Part shown: in pieces, positions 1 through 11,972 of the stretch
How the letters are laid out: the number at the start of each line of letters is the position of its first letter
Position numbering within the stretch: the first letter of the stretch is position 1
Assembly: GCA_023333565.1 (NCBI GenBank)
Contig: JAJKFH010002446.1
Span: forward strand, 310,001 to 374,000
Length of the DNA stretch: 64,000 nucleotides
Direction: 5' to 3'
Source: Puffinus mauretanicus
Taxonomy: Eukaryota > Chordata > Aves > Procellariiformes > Procellariidae
Program-made: the position numbers and the translations under genes
Notes under the pieces: model-generated
What the model was told of the DNA's origin: nothing
The model's database searches: none
Seen by the model: only the letters and a program-made list of their open reading frames with translations

Positions 1-849
1 TTTTGATATTTTATGGTTTTATGTCTCATTCAGAAATGTTGCTTGCATTAACAATTACAGTAAGCTGAAACTTTGTGGGATTGTACATTTACAGAAACAC
101 CAGGAATATCCTGTGGCCAAAACTGCAAAGTGGCAAGAAATATGCATGCTTTGTGATCTTTAAAGTGTTTGTTATTTATGGAGTTTTTGTTATTTTCATT
201 TCAAAAGTAAAGAATTCCCATTTTTCAGTCTCTCTTGCAAGTTTCCAGAATTTTGATCAGTCTGGACATCTTTTTTGAATCCTCAGATTTCACAGCATTA
301 TCTTAAGTATTATCACTCACGCTCATGATCTTGCAGTTGTGAAATCTCTGAAGCATATCTCAATGAAGTTACAACCATAATGTTCAACCATGGTACCATT
401 GTAGTACCACCTCCATTTATGATATTGGGTTGCTTAAATGAAGTTTTAGTATGCTACAATTATGTTCTTCAAATGATGTTTGGAGTTTTACAAGTAATGT
501 GTTTGCTGCTTCTTTATCACACCAATTGCAAAATAATTTTGATGTTACTGTTTGTTTTTAATAAAGGAGAGAGGTTAAAATCACTGTAACAAACCTGTTT
601 ATATATTAACTGACATTACACTGACTTTTCTAGAGACGGTTTTCAGTGCTAACCAGTCTGTTTTGAAACTTGGTAATGCTCACAATGGGAGAAGTGAAAA
701 AAAATAGCAAACGATTAGAAAATGTAGGTCATCTCTATCTGCAGTTGACTTGCTGAAATACCGCAACAGTGATTAAACATAACAGCCATTTTATCAGTGA
801 TCTTAAATTCCAAGGATTAACAGACTTTAATTTGGAAAAAAATATGATC
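1..849. other. CHID1 intron, AT-rich, nothing recognised
   Basis: AT-rich sequence with short chance open frames only. No splice-bounded exon with recognisable protein similarity and no repeat that I can name. It lies upstream of the first CHID1 exon visible here, so it is read as intron. Confidence 0.6.
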
Positions 850-1392
850 ATATTTGTCGTGGTTTAACCCCAGCCAGCGGCTAAACCCCACGCAGCCTCT
901 CGCTCACCCGCTGCTCCAGTAGGATGGGGGAGAGAATCGTGAGGGCACAAGTAGGAAAACTCACAGGTTGAGATAAAAACAGTTTAATAACTGAAATAAA
1001 ACAAAGTAGAACAGTAATAATAATGATAACAACAACAATAATAGAATATACAAAGCAGGCGATGCGCAATGCAACTGCTCACCACCCGTCAACCAACGCC
1101 CAGCGTGTCTGGAGCCGCGAGAGCCCCCCTTCCTGGACCACACCTCCTAATTTATATACTGAGCATGACGTCACATGGTATGGAATACCCCACTGGCCAG
1201 CTGGGTCAACCACCCTGGCTGTGCTCCCTCCCGCCCAGTTTCCCGAAAAGTCCCTGGTGCAAGCACCACTCAGCAACAACCAAAGCATCAATGGGCCATT
1301 CAACGTTCCTCTCATACCAAACCCAAAACACAGCACACCCCAGCTACTAGAAAGGAAGTTAACTCTATCCCAGCCGAAACTAGGACAATGTT
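850..1392 (-). mobile_element. Solo LTR of an avian ERVL-type endogenous retrovirus, with target-site duplication
   Basis: The element spans 855-1387 and, read on the minus strand, begins TGTC and ends GACA, the usual TG...CA ends of an LTR. It is flanked by 5-bp direct repeats with one mismatch (850-854 ATATT, 1388-1392 ATGTT). Five-base duplications are typical of ERVL (class III) insertions. In minus orientation it has a perfect CRE palindrome TGACGTCA (1166-1173), a TATATAAA box just downstream (1151-1158) and a possible ATTAAA polyadenylation signal (983-988). No gag, pol or env sequence adjoins it, so it is a solo LTR left by recombination between two LTRs. It sits antisense to CHID1. 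The family resemblance is from memory of bird LTRs ending GGGGTTAAACCACGACA; the exact subfamily name is not assigned. The overlapping open frames at 881-1406 are not genes. Confidence 0.85.
1151..1173 (-). promoter_or_regulatory. LTR core promoter: CRE plus TATA box
   Basis: On the minus strand a full palindromic cAMP response element (TGACGTCA, 1166-1173) is followed 7 bases later by TATATAAA (1151-1158). This is the expected U3 promoter layout of the LTR, pointing antisense to CHID1. Whether it is still active cannot be told from sequence. Confidence 0.6.
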
Positions 1393-4061
1393 TAATGACT
1401 AGTTAGTGTTACAGAACCCATATATAAATGATAAATCAGGGCTTTTTAAGGTGTTTCTCAGCATATTTGCATGGTGTATGTTTCTAAAAAGCGAATGTTC
1501 TACCAAATTTCAACACTCTTGATCCTTTAAGTATATTGTACAATCAAGTTGGCAAATTATATGCCAGGTCTGCTGCAATTAAAATTAAGAACCTGGTTCT
1601 ATTTTTAATGCTTTTCTAAATACTGTAAAATTAACATGCTTCCTTAGATTTACCTTGGAGTTTGGTATGTCTCCTGGCAAGGTTTATGCACCAAATCAGC
1701 ACTTGCTGGAATACGATTCAGTATCTCATCTGTTCTTTTCTAATTCCTACCCAGCCCACAAACTTTTCTGGTGATTGACAACTTCTGTTAATGCTTGTTC
1801 CCATATGGAGATTAAACCATGACTAATGGAAGCGTGCCCCAGACTTTTTCATTTCCTAGATGTCTCCCTCATCTACTGCAATGGCACCTACTTGCCCCAT
1901 CGGAAAACAAAATTGAAATAGCTGCTCAAACCAAGTTAAGTTTTACATTCACCTAACTGATTGCAGTATTTATGGGCAAAGTAACACAAATGTTTGTTAT
2001 TTATTTCTTGGTTCAAGGGGATGTGTAGCAGACAATGGCATTGGCTGGAGATTGGTCAGAGTCTGGTTAAATGTGACCCTTAGCTGAGCGTTGCTGTATG
2101 GTTTGTTAAAATGTACTTGATACATATCATGGGCTTCCAAGCGCCAGAACGGGGAACTGCGTTCAGAACACTTTATAAAGTGAGTGAAACAGTTTATCAC
2201 TTGTAGTTCATGTTCCTGCGGTCCTTTCTTACTAATTTCTAATACTCTGTTTGACTTCTTGACAAATTTTGAGTGCTAGACTGATGCTAACAGAGAACCG
2301 CCTATAGAAACACCAAGGTCATTCTTCTGGGTGATAACAGCTTATTCAGAACCAATACTGTACTTTTTTCATAGTTATTATTTTGTGTTTATTGGCATCA
2401 GATTTTGGTTGCCATTTTACTGCCACATAATTCATTGCTGTGAACTTCTGCAACTCGTTTCAGTCAAGTTTGGTTTTAATTGGCTCTGAATATTTTCATA
2501 TCATCAGCAAATTTTGCACCCTTGCTAATTGCTCCTTTTTCAGTTTTTTATGTATATAGATTGAACAGCAAAGGTCACAACACAGATATTTGTGAAATGC
2601 TGTAGCTTAGTTCTTTCTGTTGTAAAAACAACCACTTACTATTGCCAGATAAAAAGTCCATATGTCTACTAATTTGATGAAAAAGCCTTATTCAGTGCAG
2701 AACTATGGATTCCTACTGGTATCTTCTTTCCATCTTAAGAGGGTTTGAAGTCAGATAAAGCCAGGCTTCTGAGATGTCAGAAATACAAAATTACAGCAGA
2801 AGTTCATACAACAGTTGTTCTCTCTTTCAGTGATGCATCAGTATGCCCAATATCACTTGCAGTCTGCCTTTGCACTGCCCTTAGTAGGAGATACATGCCT
2901 ACGTCCTTTGGTCACACAGGTTAGTCTCCTCACGCTAAAGCAGTTGTTGCCTTCCAATTCTGTAATTTCACCTGCTCACAATTAAATCTACACACCATGC
3001 TCTGCTCCCATTCTGCCGACAGAAAATGAATAGCAGAAAACCGTAGGTTGACGGGCCCATGCATTAAACTCCTTCGCAAGTGACATCGCGTACCTGATGG
3101 GTGCTGAACCTGCCAATGCTCGGGTCTCGCACAATGCTTATGCAGCTCTTTCCCATGTATGGGCCTGGCTGAGAACCTTGGAGAAACACCAGTCGTAGCT
3201 TTGCCATGTTCTTTCTGACGATCCCTCTGTAGACTGCAGATCAACGTGTAACTGGAAGTGACTGGACGGCGTGCAGGTATTTCCCAGCATTCCACTGCCA
3301 GCAAAAGCAAGTGACACGCAAGTTTTGAGTTTGAAACACCTTCACTCTTCCTCAGGCTTGGCGTTGCAGAAGAGCATGAACACCATCAGGCAATCTTTGA
3401 ATTAATGCATTTTTTTCATGAGTGAATAATGCATAAACCCAGTTCTTACTGCCACCAACAATCCATGTTGTTTTGTAATAAAATATGCATTTCTTTTATA
3501 TTTGAAAAACGTAAAGTACATTCATTTTGTAGGTAGTGCAAAATTTATGATCTTCTTAATTATTCATTTCAACGCTTTTTTAAGTTTGTAGGTATATTTA
3601 AATGACATGATAGATGACCACCCTGTCCCTTACCAGCCCTTGAAATAAAATATGATAGGTTTGGAACTTTTAAGGCCTGAGCTGTCTCTTTTCCCAGTCC
3701 CTTTAGATACGAGCTCTAGAGTCTGCAAACCAGGTTGCCCAAAGCATTTGGAGACTTAGTTCTTACTGAAGTCTTCTGTAATGAAGGATCTTAGTAGAAG
3801 TGAAACCTGTGAAAATGGTGGAGGATCTGTGCTTCACCACCTGCAAGGCAGTGCTCAGTGTGTTAGAGATTCAGACCTAGCATGCAAGTTTTGTGTTACT
3901 GTGCCATGTGCAAATCAGAGGTAGAAGCATTCAGTTTGTGTTTCTTGGCCTTGTATATATGCCTTTATAGTCAGTATTTCATTTATGTATTTTGACAATG
4001 AGGATTTTTTAAAAAGAACATTTATCTTGGTAATTGACATGGAGGAATAGAAATTTAGATC
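1393..4061. other. CHID1 intron; includes a CpG-enriched stretch
   Basis: Mostly AT-rich intronic sequence. About 2890-3370 is noticeably richer in G+C and CpG than its surroundings (about 17 CpG in 480 bases by eye) and carries an open minus frame of 126 codons (2930-3310) that I do not recognise. No splice-bounded exon is evident. Confidence 0.5.
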
Positions 4062-4980
4062 GAGTGCACCCTCAGCAATTTTGCAGATGACACCAAGCTG
4101 AGTGGTGCGGTCGACACGCCTGAGGGACGGGATGCCATCCAGAGGGACCTGGACAAGCTGGAGAAGTGGGCCCATGTGAACCTCATGAGGTTCAACCAGG
4201 CCAAGGGCAAGGTCCTGCCCCTGGGTCGGGGCAACCCCTGTTATCAATACAGGCTGGGGGATGAAGGGATGGAGAGCAGCTCTGCCGAGAAGGGCTTGGG
4301 GGTACTGGTGGATGAAAAGGTGGACATGAGCCGACAATGTGCGCTCGCAGCCCAGAAGGCCAACCGTACCCTGGGCTGCGTCACCAGCAGCGTGGCCAGC
4401 AGGTCGAGGGAGGGGATTCTACCTCTCTGCTCTGCTCTGGTGAGACCCCCCTGCAGTGCTGCGTCCAGCTCTGGGGTCCTCAGCACAGGACAGACATGGA
4501 CCTGTTGGAGCGGGTCCAGAGGAGGCCACGAAAATGATCAGGGGGATGGAATGCCTCTGCTATGAAGAAAGGCTGAGTGAGTTGGGGTTGTTCAGCCTGG
4601 AGAAGAGAAGGCTTTGGGGAGACCTTGTTGCAGCCTTTCAGTACTTGAAGGGGGCTTAGAAGAAAGATGGGGACAGACTTTTTAGCAGGGCCTGTTGCGA
4701 CAGGACAAGGGGTAATGGTTTTAAACTAAAAGAGGGTAGATTTAGATGAGATATAAGGAAGAAATTTTTTACGATGAGGGTGGTGAAACACTGGCACAGG
4801 TTGCCCAGAGACGTGGTAGATGCCCCATCCCTGGGAACATTCAAGGTGAGGTTGGACGGGGCTTTGAGCAACCTGATCTAGTTGAAGATGTCCCTGCCCA
4901 TGGCAGCGGGGTTGGACTGGATGATCTTTAAAGGTCCCTTCCAACCCAAACCATTTTATGATTCTATTCTATGATTCTGT
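4062..4980 (+). mobile_element. CR1 LINE, 5'-truncated copy with intact 3' end
   Basis: A CR1 non-LTR retrotransposon, truncated at its 5' end as most copies are. It opens inside the reverse-transcriptase domain: the F-A-D-D catalytic box is readable at 4080-4091, followed by the conserved TKLSGAVDT stretch and then the C-terminal connection region of ORF2. The copy ends in the standard CR1 3' tail at about 4915-4980: GGACTGGATGATCTTTAAAGG, then repeats of ATTCTATGATTCT. The frame is broken: the C run near 4445-4451 is followed by a shift, so the downstream peptide reads in another frame until about 4530. It is a dead fossil copy in the CHID1 intron, in sense orientation. Confidence 0.95.
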
Positions 4981-6824
4981 GTTTGGTTTTAATAGGGCTT
5001 CAGGTTTTCCCTGAGAGAAATCCTCAAGTATGTCTTTTAGACACTGTTTTCTAAATGTTTCAATATAAAAGACTTCAATTTTTTGACAGCCAGTTCTTTG
5101 GAGGCTGTGCACACTGGTTTTGAAAGAGTCAACCGCACACCACAGGATACAGATCTTTCAGCTTGCTGAGCTGTCATTGCAGCAGCCTGCCACTGCTCTC
5201 TTTTTTCTTGATCAGCTTGACCATGCGTACACTTCAACAACCACTCACTTGAGACTTATCCGTGATGATTACAGTTGATTTGCCTGAAATAACTTAGGAA
5301 GACATTTTGCTGGGCTTAGGGAGGTAAGACTGTACTTTAACTTTGTTATTTACTGTTTTTAACAAGGTTATATTGTTTTCTGATTCAAAGTTGTGAACTG
5401 TGCAGTCCTTCAGTTGGCAAGATTCTTCCAGCGGGCTTATGTTCCTCTCTCTCCTGCGTTGTATGCTCTCTGGGCTTTGAGAACCTATACAGTTGTAGAT
5501 TTCCTTGTTCACTTATTCCTGTACGTCTGATTTTATGACACAAAGAAATATTAATATTTTTGTTGTTGTTGTTAAAAATTGTAGTAATGTTCCTTTCGCA
5601 CAGTGCAGTGTCACTGTAGGAAGGGAGCTGCCCAGTATTTTGATGTACAGATAGTTTAAATGCAGCAACTAATGCTGTCACAGAATGAGTGTTTAACACA
5701 GTGTAACCACTAGACTACAGTGTGCCCTCCCAAGTAGTTTCTTATTTCCCCTGAAATCATATTTAAATTCAGCCATTGTCCCATCTGACACATCAGTCTT
5801 AACAAACCACATATTTACTTTCACAAGGTCCTCTTCTGCATTTGACCTGGTTCAGCTAGGGAGCGGTCCACAAATTACTTAATTCTCTTTGCTCACGTGC
5901 CTCACTGGGACGGCCAATGCCAGAATGTCACTCATCAGCATTTTCTTTGATGTATTTAATGTTCTGTTAGTGAATTAAAGCTGAGTTTGACATTCAGTGC
6001 ATAATGAATGTCTTGGGGGCCACTTTGAGGTTATGTAACAAGGCTCTTTCTGTCCAATTCTATTTTGCATCGTCTGGGAGGCTTGCTGAGGATCAGACTT
6101 CCTTCCTTCTGCGGTGAAAGTACACCGAACCAGACCCCTTTACTGTTCAACTCCAGCTGTGCAAGGCTTGATCAACGACTGGTAGCTTTTTCTTGAATGA
6201 TAATTTTAGAGGTTCTCTAGTTGGCTATTTGTGGCCAAAGAAAGACTGAAAAGCTTTACAACCATCAAGTATCTTAGTGACAAGCATTACCTTAGGTGCC
6301 TCACAATTTTTGCCTTTTTTGTGGGGTATTTAACCTATTCCTCATGCCTTTGAAAAGAAGATAGAAAGTAGTACAGTGCAAGCAGATAAATTGTTAGATT
6401 TAATTTTTATTTTCTGTTAAATGTTCTGTACTGAGATTCTCTTTCAGAATTTTCACCAAAAATAATTCCCATGTCTCAGTTATTGGCTCAACTGGACTTC
6501 AGAGTTATAACTGGGAAGACTGATCTTAGTACTGCTGTATCCAGTGTTGTTCTTGTTCTTTGTCTTCCAAATGTTTGTTTGCTCAGTTCTTTCTAACAGG
6601 AGATGGCAGTGCTGGTGTTTATTAGACAGCATGACTTTCCCAACTGTGATTTTTCCAATATCTTATTTTACCTTTGGAATTTTTCCCAAGTTTCAAGGAG
6701 GTAGCTGGTATTTCAAGATACTGAGTCATGGATTTATTGAAGTGTAAATATCAATGAATGCCTGCAATAACGTAACTAAAAAAAACCTTTGTATAAAGAT
6801 CAGTATCAGTCATGTTGTTTTTAT
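4981..6824. other. CHID1 intron, nothing recognised
   Basis: Unique AT-rich sequence between two CR1 copies. Short open frames on both strands (for example 5385-5699 minus) have no recognisable similarity and no exon-like boundaries. Confidence 0.55.
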
Positions 6825-7264
6825 AGAATAGAATAGAATCATAGGTCGGAAAAGACCTTTAAGATCATCAAGTCCAACCGTAAACCTAACACTGCCAAGT
6901 CCACCACTAAACCACGTCCCTAAGTGCCTCATCTACACGTCTTTTAAATACCTCCAGGGACGGTGACTCAATCACTTCCCTGGGCAGCCTGTTCCAAGGC
7001 TTGACAACCCTTGCGGTGAAGAAATTTCTCCTAATGTCCAGTCTAAACCTCCCCTGGCGCAACTTGAGGCCATTCCCTCTCGTCCTATCACTTGTTACTT
7101 GGGAGAAGAGACCAACACCCCCCTCACTACAACCTCCTTTCAGGTAGTTGTAGAGCGCGATGAGGTCTCCCCTCAACCTCCTCTTCTCCAGGCTGAACAT
7201 CCCCAGTTCCCTCAGCCGCTCCCCATCAGACTTGTGCTCCAGGCCCTTCACCAGCTTCGTTGCT
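6825..7264 (-). mobile_element. CR1 LINE, 5'-truncated copy, antisense
   Basis: Starts with the reverse complement of the CR1 tail (AGAATAGAATAGAATCATAG) and continues through the 3' end of ORF2. Read on the minus strand the frame gives the familiar CR1 C-terminal pieces [37 protein letters not shown] and [18 protein letters not shown]. It is cut off at its 5' end near 7264. This subfamily differs from the copies at 4062 and 32577, having more indels and a different 3' end. Confidence 0.95.
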
Positions 7265-10200
7265 TTGTTGAGAGTATTTTCTAATGGTTGCTAGCTTGAC
7301 ATTTACATACTGCAAGGAGTTTTAAATTATTTGGCTTATACAGATAGAAGAACAGGATGAAATCAGACTTCCGCCAATCAAGGATTGCTGCTGAATCCTC
7401 CATGGTCCTTTGCTATGTTAAAAAAATTCCAGAATTTCTTTACGAACAGTACATACAAGTTAGACCTGAGTCTCTTTATGTAAGCCTCTAAATAACCTTG
7501 GAAGTACTTCATATGGGTATGATATTCAGTCCGATGTTTCAGCGTGTCTAGTAAAAGCAGGTATAACCTTGTTTTATGATGGGGATATTCCATGTTCATA
7601 AATGACTTGCCTGTAACCATAAAAGAGAGGTAGGAGTAGCAAACCAGCAACAGTGTGTGTAAGTCTGATAGCTGTCCTATGTGCTAACTCCTAGGTCCTG
7701 CTCCCTCAAGATTTACTAAACTGATTCAAGCAAAACTTGCTCTCAGCATCTAGTTCAGCCTTGTAAAATCATCATGAACTTCAGCAAGTTTCAGCACACA
7801 CACAAACTAGGTATTAATGTATTTTATAAGTAGTGAAAAAGATACTTTATTCCCACAAATATAATGTACAAATATAATCCACGATGTAAATTGAGTCATT
7901 TTTGTTTGCATCTGGTATGAAAAGGAATTTGAAGAGTGATGATTTTGTTTTGTATTCCATTTTTAATACACGCGGATATGTATATTGCCTTTTTTAGTAC
8001 TAATATTTTAATAACCATGGTTATTGGTATTTTAATTATTTTTCAATCCTAATGTTTCTATGTTGGTCCTTAAGTCTTATATACAGTTCATCTTTCCTTA
8101 ATCTGTTTTGAGTTCTGAAGTTTCTTATAATTTTCAGTCTCCCAGTTCTATCCTTTCCTGATCTCTTTTTACTCCTTCTCCTGCCGTACATAATCTTCCT
8201 CCACGAGTTTCTTCTCTTCTTGATTACAGGCTAGTAATCCCTCCTAGATTGCTACAAATGTAATGACCTTGGTTTTATAATGTGCTTTTCTCTGTGTTTG
8301 TTTTTAAGAGTACACATATTTTTCAAAATTAACTACATACAAAATTTAACTCAAAATAATTCAGTCACACTAACTGTTTTCTAATACGTGCTTAGTTTAC
8401 TAATGATCTCAAGTCTTAAGTTCTTCCAGAGGTTTCACAAGACACGCTTAGTGATTTGTGAATTTTAGCATAAAAAATACAGTCATTTTAAATGTAATGT
8501 TAAAGTGTTGCACACATTCTTAGAGCTAGAAAATGTATTTTCTTTAAAACTAGAAAAACACTTTGAGAAAAATCCTTAAGAGATTTAGCAAAATTGTTAT
8601 GAGAAGAAGCCAAAATTTTACAGAATGCTTTACAATGTAGCTGGAGTTGTGAGAATCAAACTTGATTTTGTTTAGAAACAGGCAGAAGGAACAGGAGAGA
8701 TAGAGGAGTGTACCATTACAATGACATCTGTATCCTGCCATATTTCACTTTGTTTTTTTTTCAGAAGACTCAGACTAAGCACCAGCAAATAGTGACTCAT
8801 ATAAATACCCGTTTGATTTACAGAAATAAACAGGAGTTCTAAATTCAGCAAAAATACTTAAGCATTGCAAAGGTAGAACTGGATGACTGAAAACTGCAGG
8901 AATCTTAAGAACTCGGGATAAATTAAGGAAAGATGCATGAAAGCAAGCATGTATTAAGGCCCTTATCAAATGAAGTTAATTTGCATAATGAAGTCAGTAA
9001 CTAATACATTTAGGCCAAATTATTTCTATCCACGAGTGGATAAACTTGATTTTGAAATCAGTGGGCTATGCGCTCATTTATTTTACAACAGAGCATATCT
9101 AAAATATATACTACCACCCTTGCCCTCGATGTTTTAAGTTTCCTAGAAATCAGATTGCCTTCTTGTAAGTACAAAACTACTCTTTGAAACTACTCTTTGA
9201 CCCTTTCTATGAAGCTTTTTTCCTGAATTAGAAAGTTTGTGTCTTTCTGAAGTAAACAAAACAAGCAAATGTGCTCAGGACCTACTTAAATTTTTTTTTC
9301 CTTTGAAAAATATGTATTGAAATATGTATTTTTGTATTGTATGTCAGCACATGCATTTTCTATATAATTTCTGAACTGTGTAGAATCTGAAAGTGTTATG
9401 AGCTACTGAAAATGTCCCTCTTATTTATGAATTAATGTAGAACTTATTGGAGTGCCAAAAGCAAGTATTTCAGATGTACTGCTGTATCACCATTGTGGCT
9501 GTATCACTATGTTTCCAAGGGTGAACATTTTTCTCACTTTGCTGTAATGCAGATAAATCTGACTTTTCAGCTTTGTTTTGGAGGTACCCTGAATTCCGAC
9601 ACCATTTAGCAATAGAATCAAGATCTTACATGTGCATATTTAGGATTCTCATCTCCTGGGATACAAGTAGTTATTCAGGTAGTAATTCCTTGTAATAATT
9701 ATAACTCAATTAGACTTGACACTTGCCATATAGTGTGGCTGTTCATAATGGACTTTTAAAAATGCAGTAAGGGGAAGAAAGATAAAGATACGCTGCATAT
9801 AGACTGTAAAAAAACCAACCAACCAAAAAAACCCCACTGATCATTCTTTTAGTGAGAAACATTTAAAAATAGTGTAGTGTATTTTAGTTTGATTCTGGCA
9901 TACATTTTTTAAGTCGCTCTTCCATATCGTCTCCCATTTCTGTTTAATTCACATTGCAGAGCAGTCTCGGAATATCCAAAATGAATTCATTTTGGACAAG
10001 ACTGAAATGGAAGCTGAGCTGCACGAGTGCATTTAGTTCACTCTCCTCATGAACCTTGAGTCTGTGAAACCAGATTAGGGCTAGTCCAAAGTAACTCCTC
10101 CTGAAACACACGCTGCGTGAACATCCTCAACACCATTTGTTTCACTGTGCAAATTCAGACAGAGGAAGGAGGAGCCTATTTTTTCATTGAAGTAACTGTG

Positions 10201-11869
10201 TGCAGGATGTTGATGTGTTGGTGACAATCCTAGTAAAGAAATCTTTTTCTGGGAGTGTGTGTGGAGACCCAAGAAAGGCAAGAGCTTTGGTCTGAGACTC
10301 TTTGCCTCTGAACTTGTGACAAAAACAAGGTGACAAGGCACTTGGCATCTCTCACAGCTGTGCTCTGGAACATGATAGATAAAATACTAAAATACTTCAC
10401 AGTAATCTTCTACATATATCAAAGCAAGTTAGCCCTTTGAGGTTCACCGTTTCCAAGTAATTTCAAGATTTGTATGTCTTCTTTCCCCCCGCCACCCCTT
10501 AATACAGAATTCCAAAGAAAAGTATGGCTTGAATAACTGACTTCAAATTTACAGCCCTTTGTACCTATAAAGCAAAAACTTCAAATCCTTTTTAGTTTTG
10601 GCTTCTGCAGCAAATTTGGTTTACTACATCTATTTGTTTTTACTAAATGTATTTATAAGTTATCATCAAAGCTCTCAAACTTACCCAAAGACTAAGCAAC
10701 TTTGTTGTTTAAGTTGAAATCCACCTATAACTTCATCTATAGAACATGTCAACCTAACTACAGACTCTTGAAATTTCCATGGCACCTATTAAACTTCATC
10801 CTCATTGAGTTTCAACAGAAGGAAGTAAACTTGTTCTCTAAATTGGAATCTATTTATAGCCTTGGCTTCGGATGTGATACTCAAACTGGTGAGCAAACTG
10901 GGGATTAATCAAGAATTGTGCATCTTGTAAATATTGAGGAAGAAAAATGTTGATCAAGTGGGCAGTTACTTTATTTTTTATTAATTGTATTAAAATTGTG
11001 GATTAAATCTGCTTCAAGAAACTATTTTGATAATAATCAGTCATTTACCAACACAGACCCACCATTTTTTACAATGGCAGACTTCTGTTCCTGTGATGAT
11101 TTTGAATACATCACTCTTGCTGGTGACATAAGTAAACATCTCTGCCGCCTTCTCCATGTGGAAGATGAGATGCTCAGAATGTTAATTGGATAATGCCGGG
11201 GAGGCATTTAGAAGATGCCAGAGCATTATGAAAATAAGGGTTATTCCACCTGTCCTTGAAAAAATCTGAGGAGACCTTTGACAAATAATTGTTCACATTT
11301 CTGAATTTTTCATAATTTTATAGAAAATTCTGGAGTGGGTAAAGTAGTCTTTATGTACCTGTAAGATGTATTTTATAGTATTTTCTCCATTAGCGAAAAC
11401 TTCTATTTTGTGTTATGAGGAAGCAGCTTCTTAATGACTAACTGTCTAACCAGGTTATCTTGCATGATAAATCAAAACAACAAGGTTCATTAGCCTTCGT
11501 AATGCTTTGGAGTGCAGAAATTACAGAAGTTATTAGTATGTTTTGCATACAGTGATTGCATAGTTATATTAAAATACACTTTCAGTGCAGTCAAAGTTAA
11601 GCAGTCAATTAGCCAAGTTTAAGAGGTGCTGAAGTTAAATTATTCTGTGTTTGCTTGCATTAATGAAAATCATCATCTTAGCCATTTTCAGAAAAAGATG
11701 TAAAGCTCCAGTTTCAATTTTTTAGTACTGGCCCATGCAGAAAGATTCTTTCCATACATAAAGACCATATTTTTCAGTGTATGTGGGGGAAGAGTGGAGT
11801 ACCATCAGTAGTAGCATCCTGCAGTCTAACAGATCTCACCTCTGAGATGTGACTTTCCATTCTTTCCAG
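7265..11869. other. CHID1 intron, nothing recognised
   Basis: AT-rich unique sequence. One small tandem duplication is visible at 9174-9199 (13-base unit AAACTACTCTTTG twice), and the hexamer-rich stretch near 9305-9335 repeats ATATGTATT. No exon, RNA gene or named repeat seen. Confidence 0.55.
9174..9199. repeat. Tandem duplication of a 13-base unit
   Basis: AAACTACTCTTTG occurs twice head to tail with no mismatch. Probably a replication slippage product; no function is suggested. Confidence 0.9.
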
Positions 11870-11972
11870 GCTCTGAGCAACCTGATCTAGTTGAAGATGT
11901 CCCTGCCAACGCAGGGGGGTTGGACTAGATGACTTTTAAAGGTCCCTTCCAACCCAAACTATTTCTATTCTT
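11870..11972 (+). mobile_element. CR1 LINE, 3'-end fragment
   Basis: About 100 bases of CR1 3' end. It matches the tail of the copy at 4062-4980 almost word for word from GAGCAACCTGATCTAGTTGA through AAAGGTCCCTTCCAACCCAAA, then decays into ATTTCTATTCTTG. It is very strongly 5'-truncated. Confidence 0.93.

Noticed and set aside
1023..1406. Several overlapping open frames on both strands
   Set aside because: They lie inside the solo LTR, which does not encode protein here.
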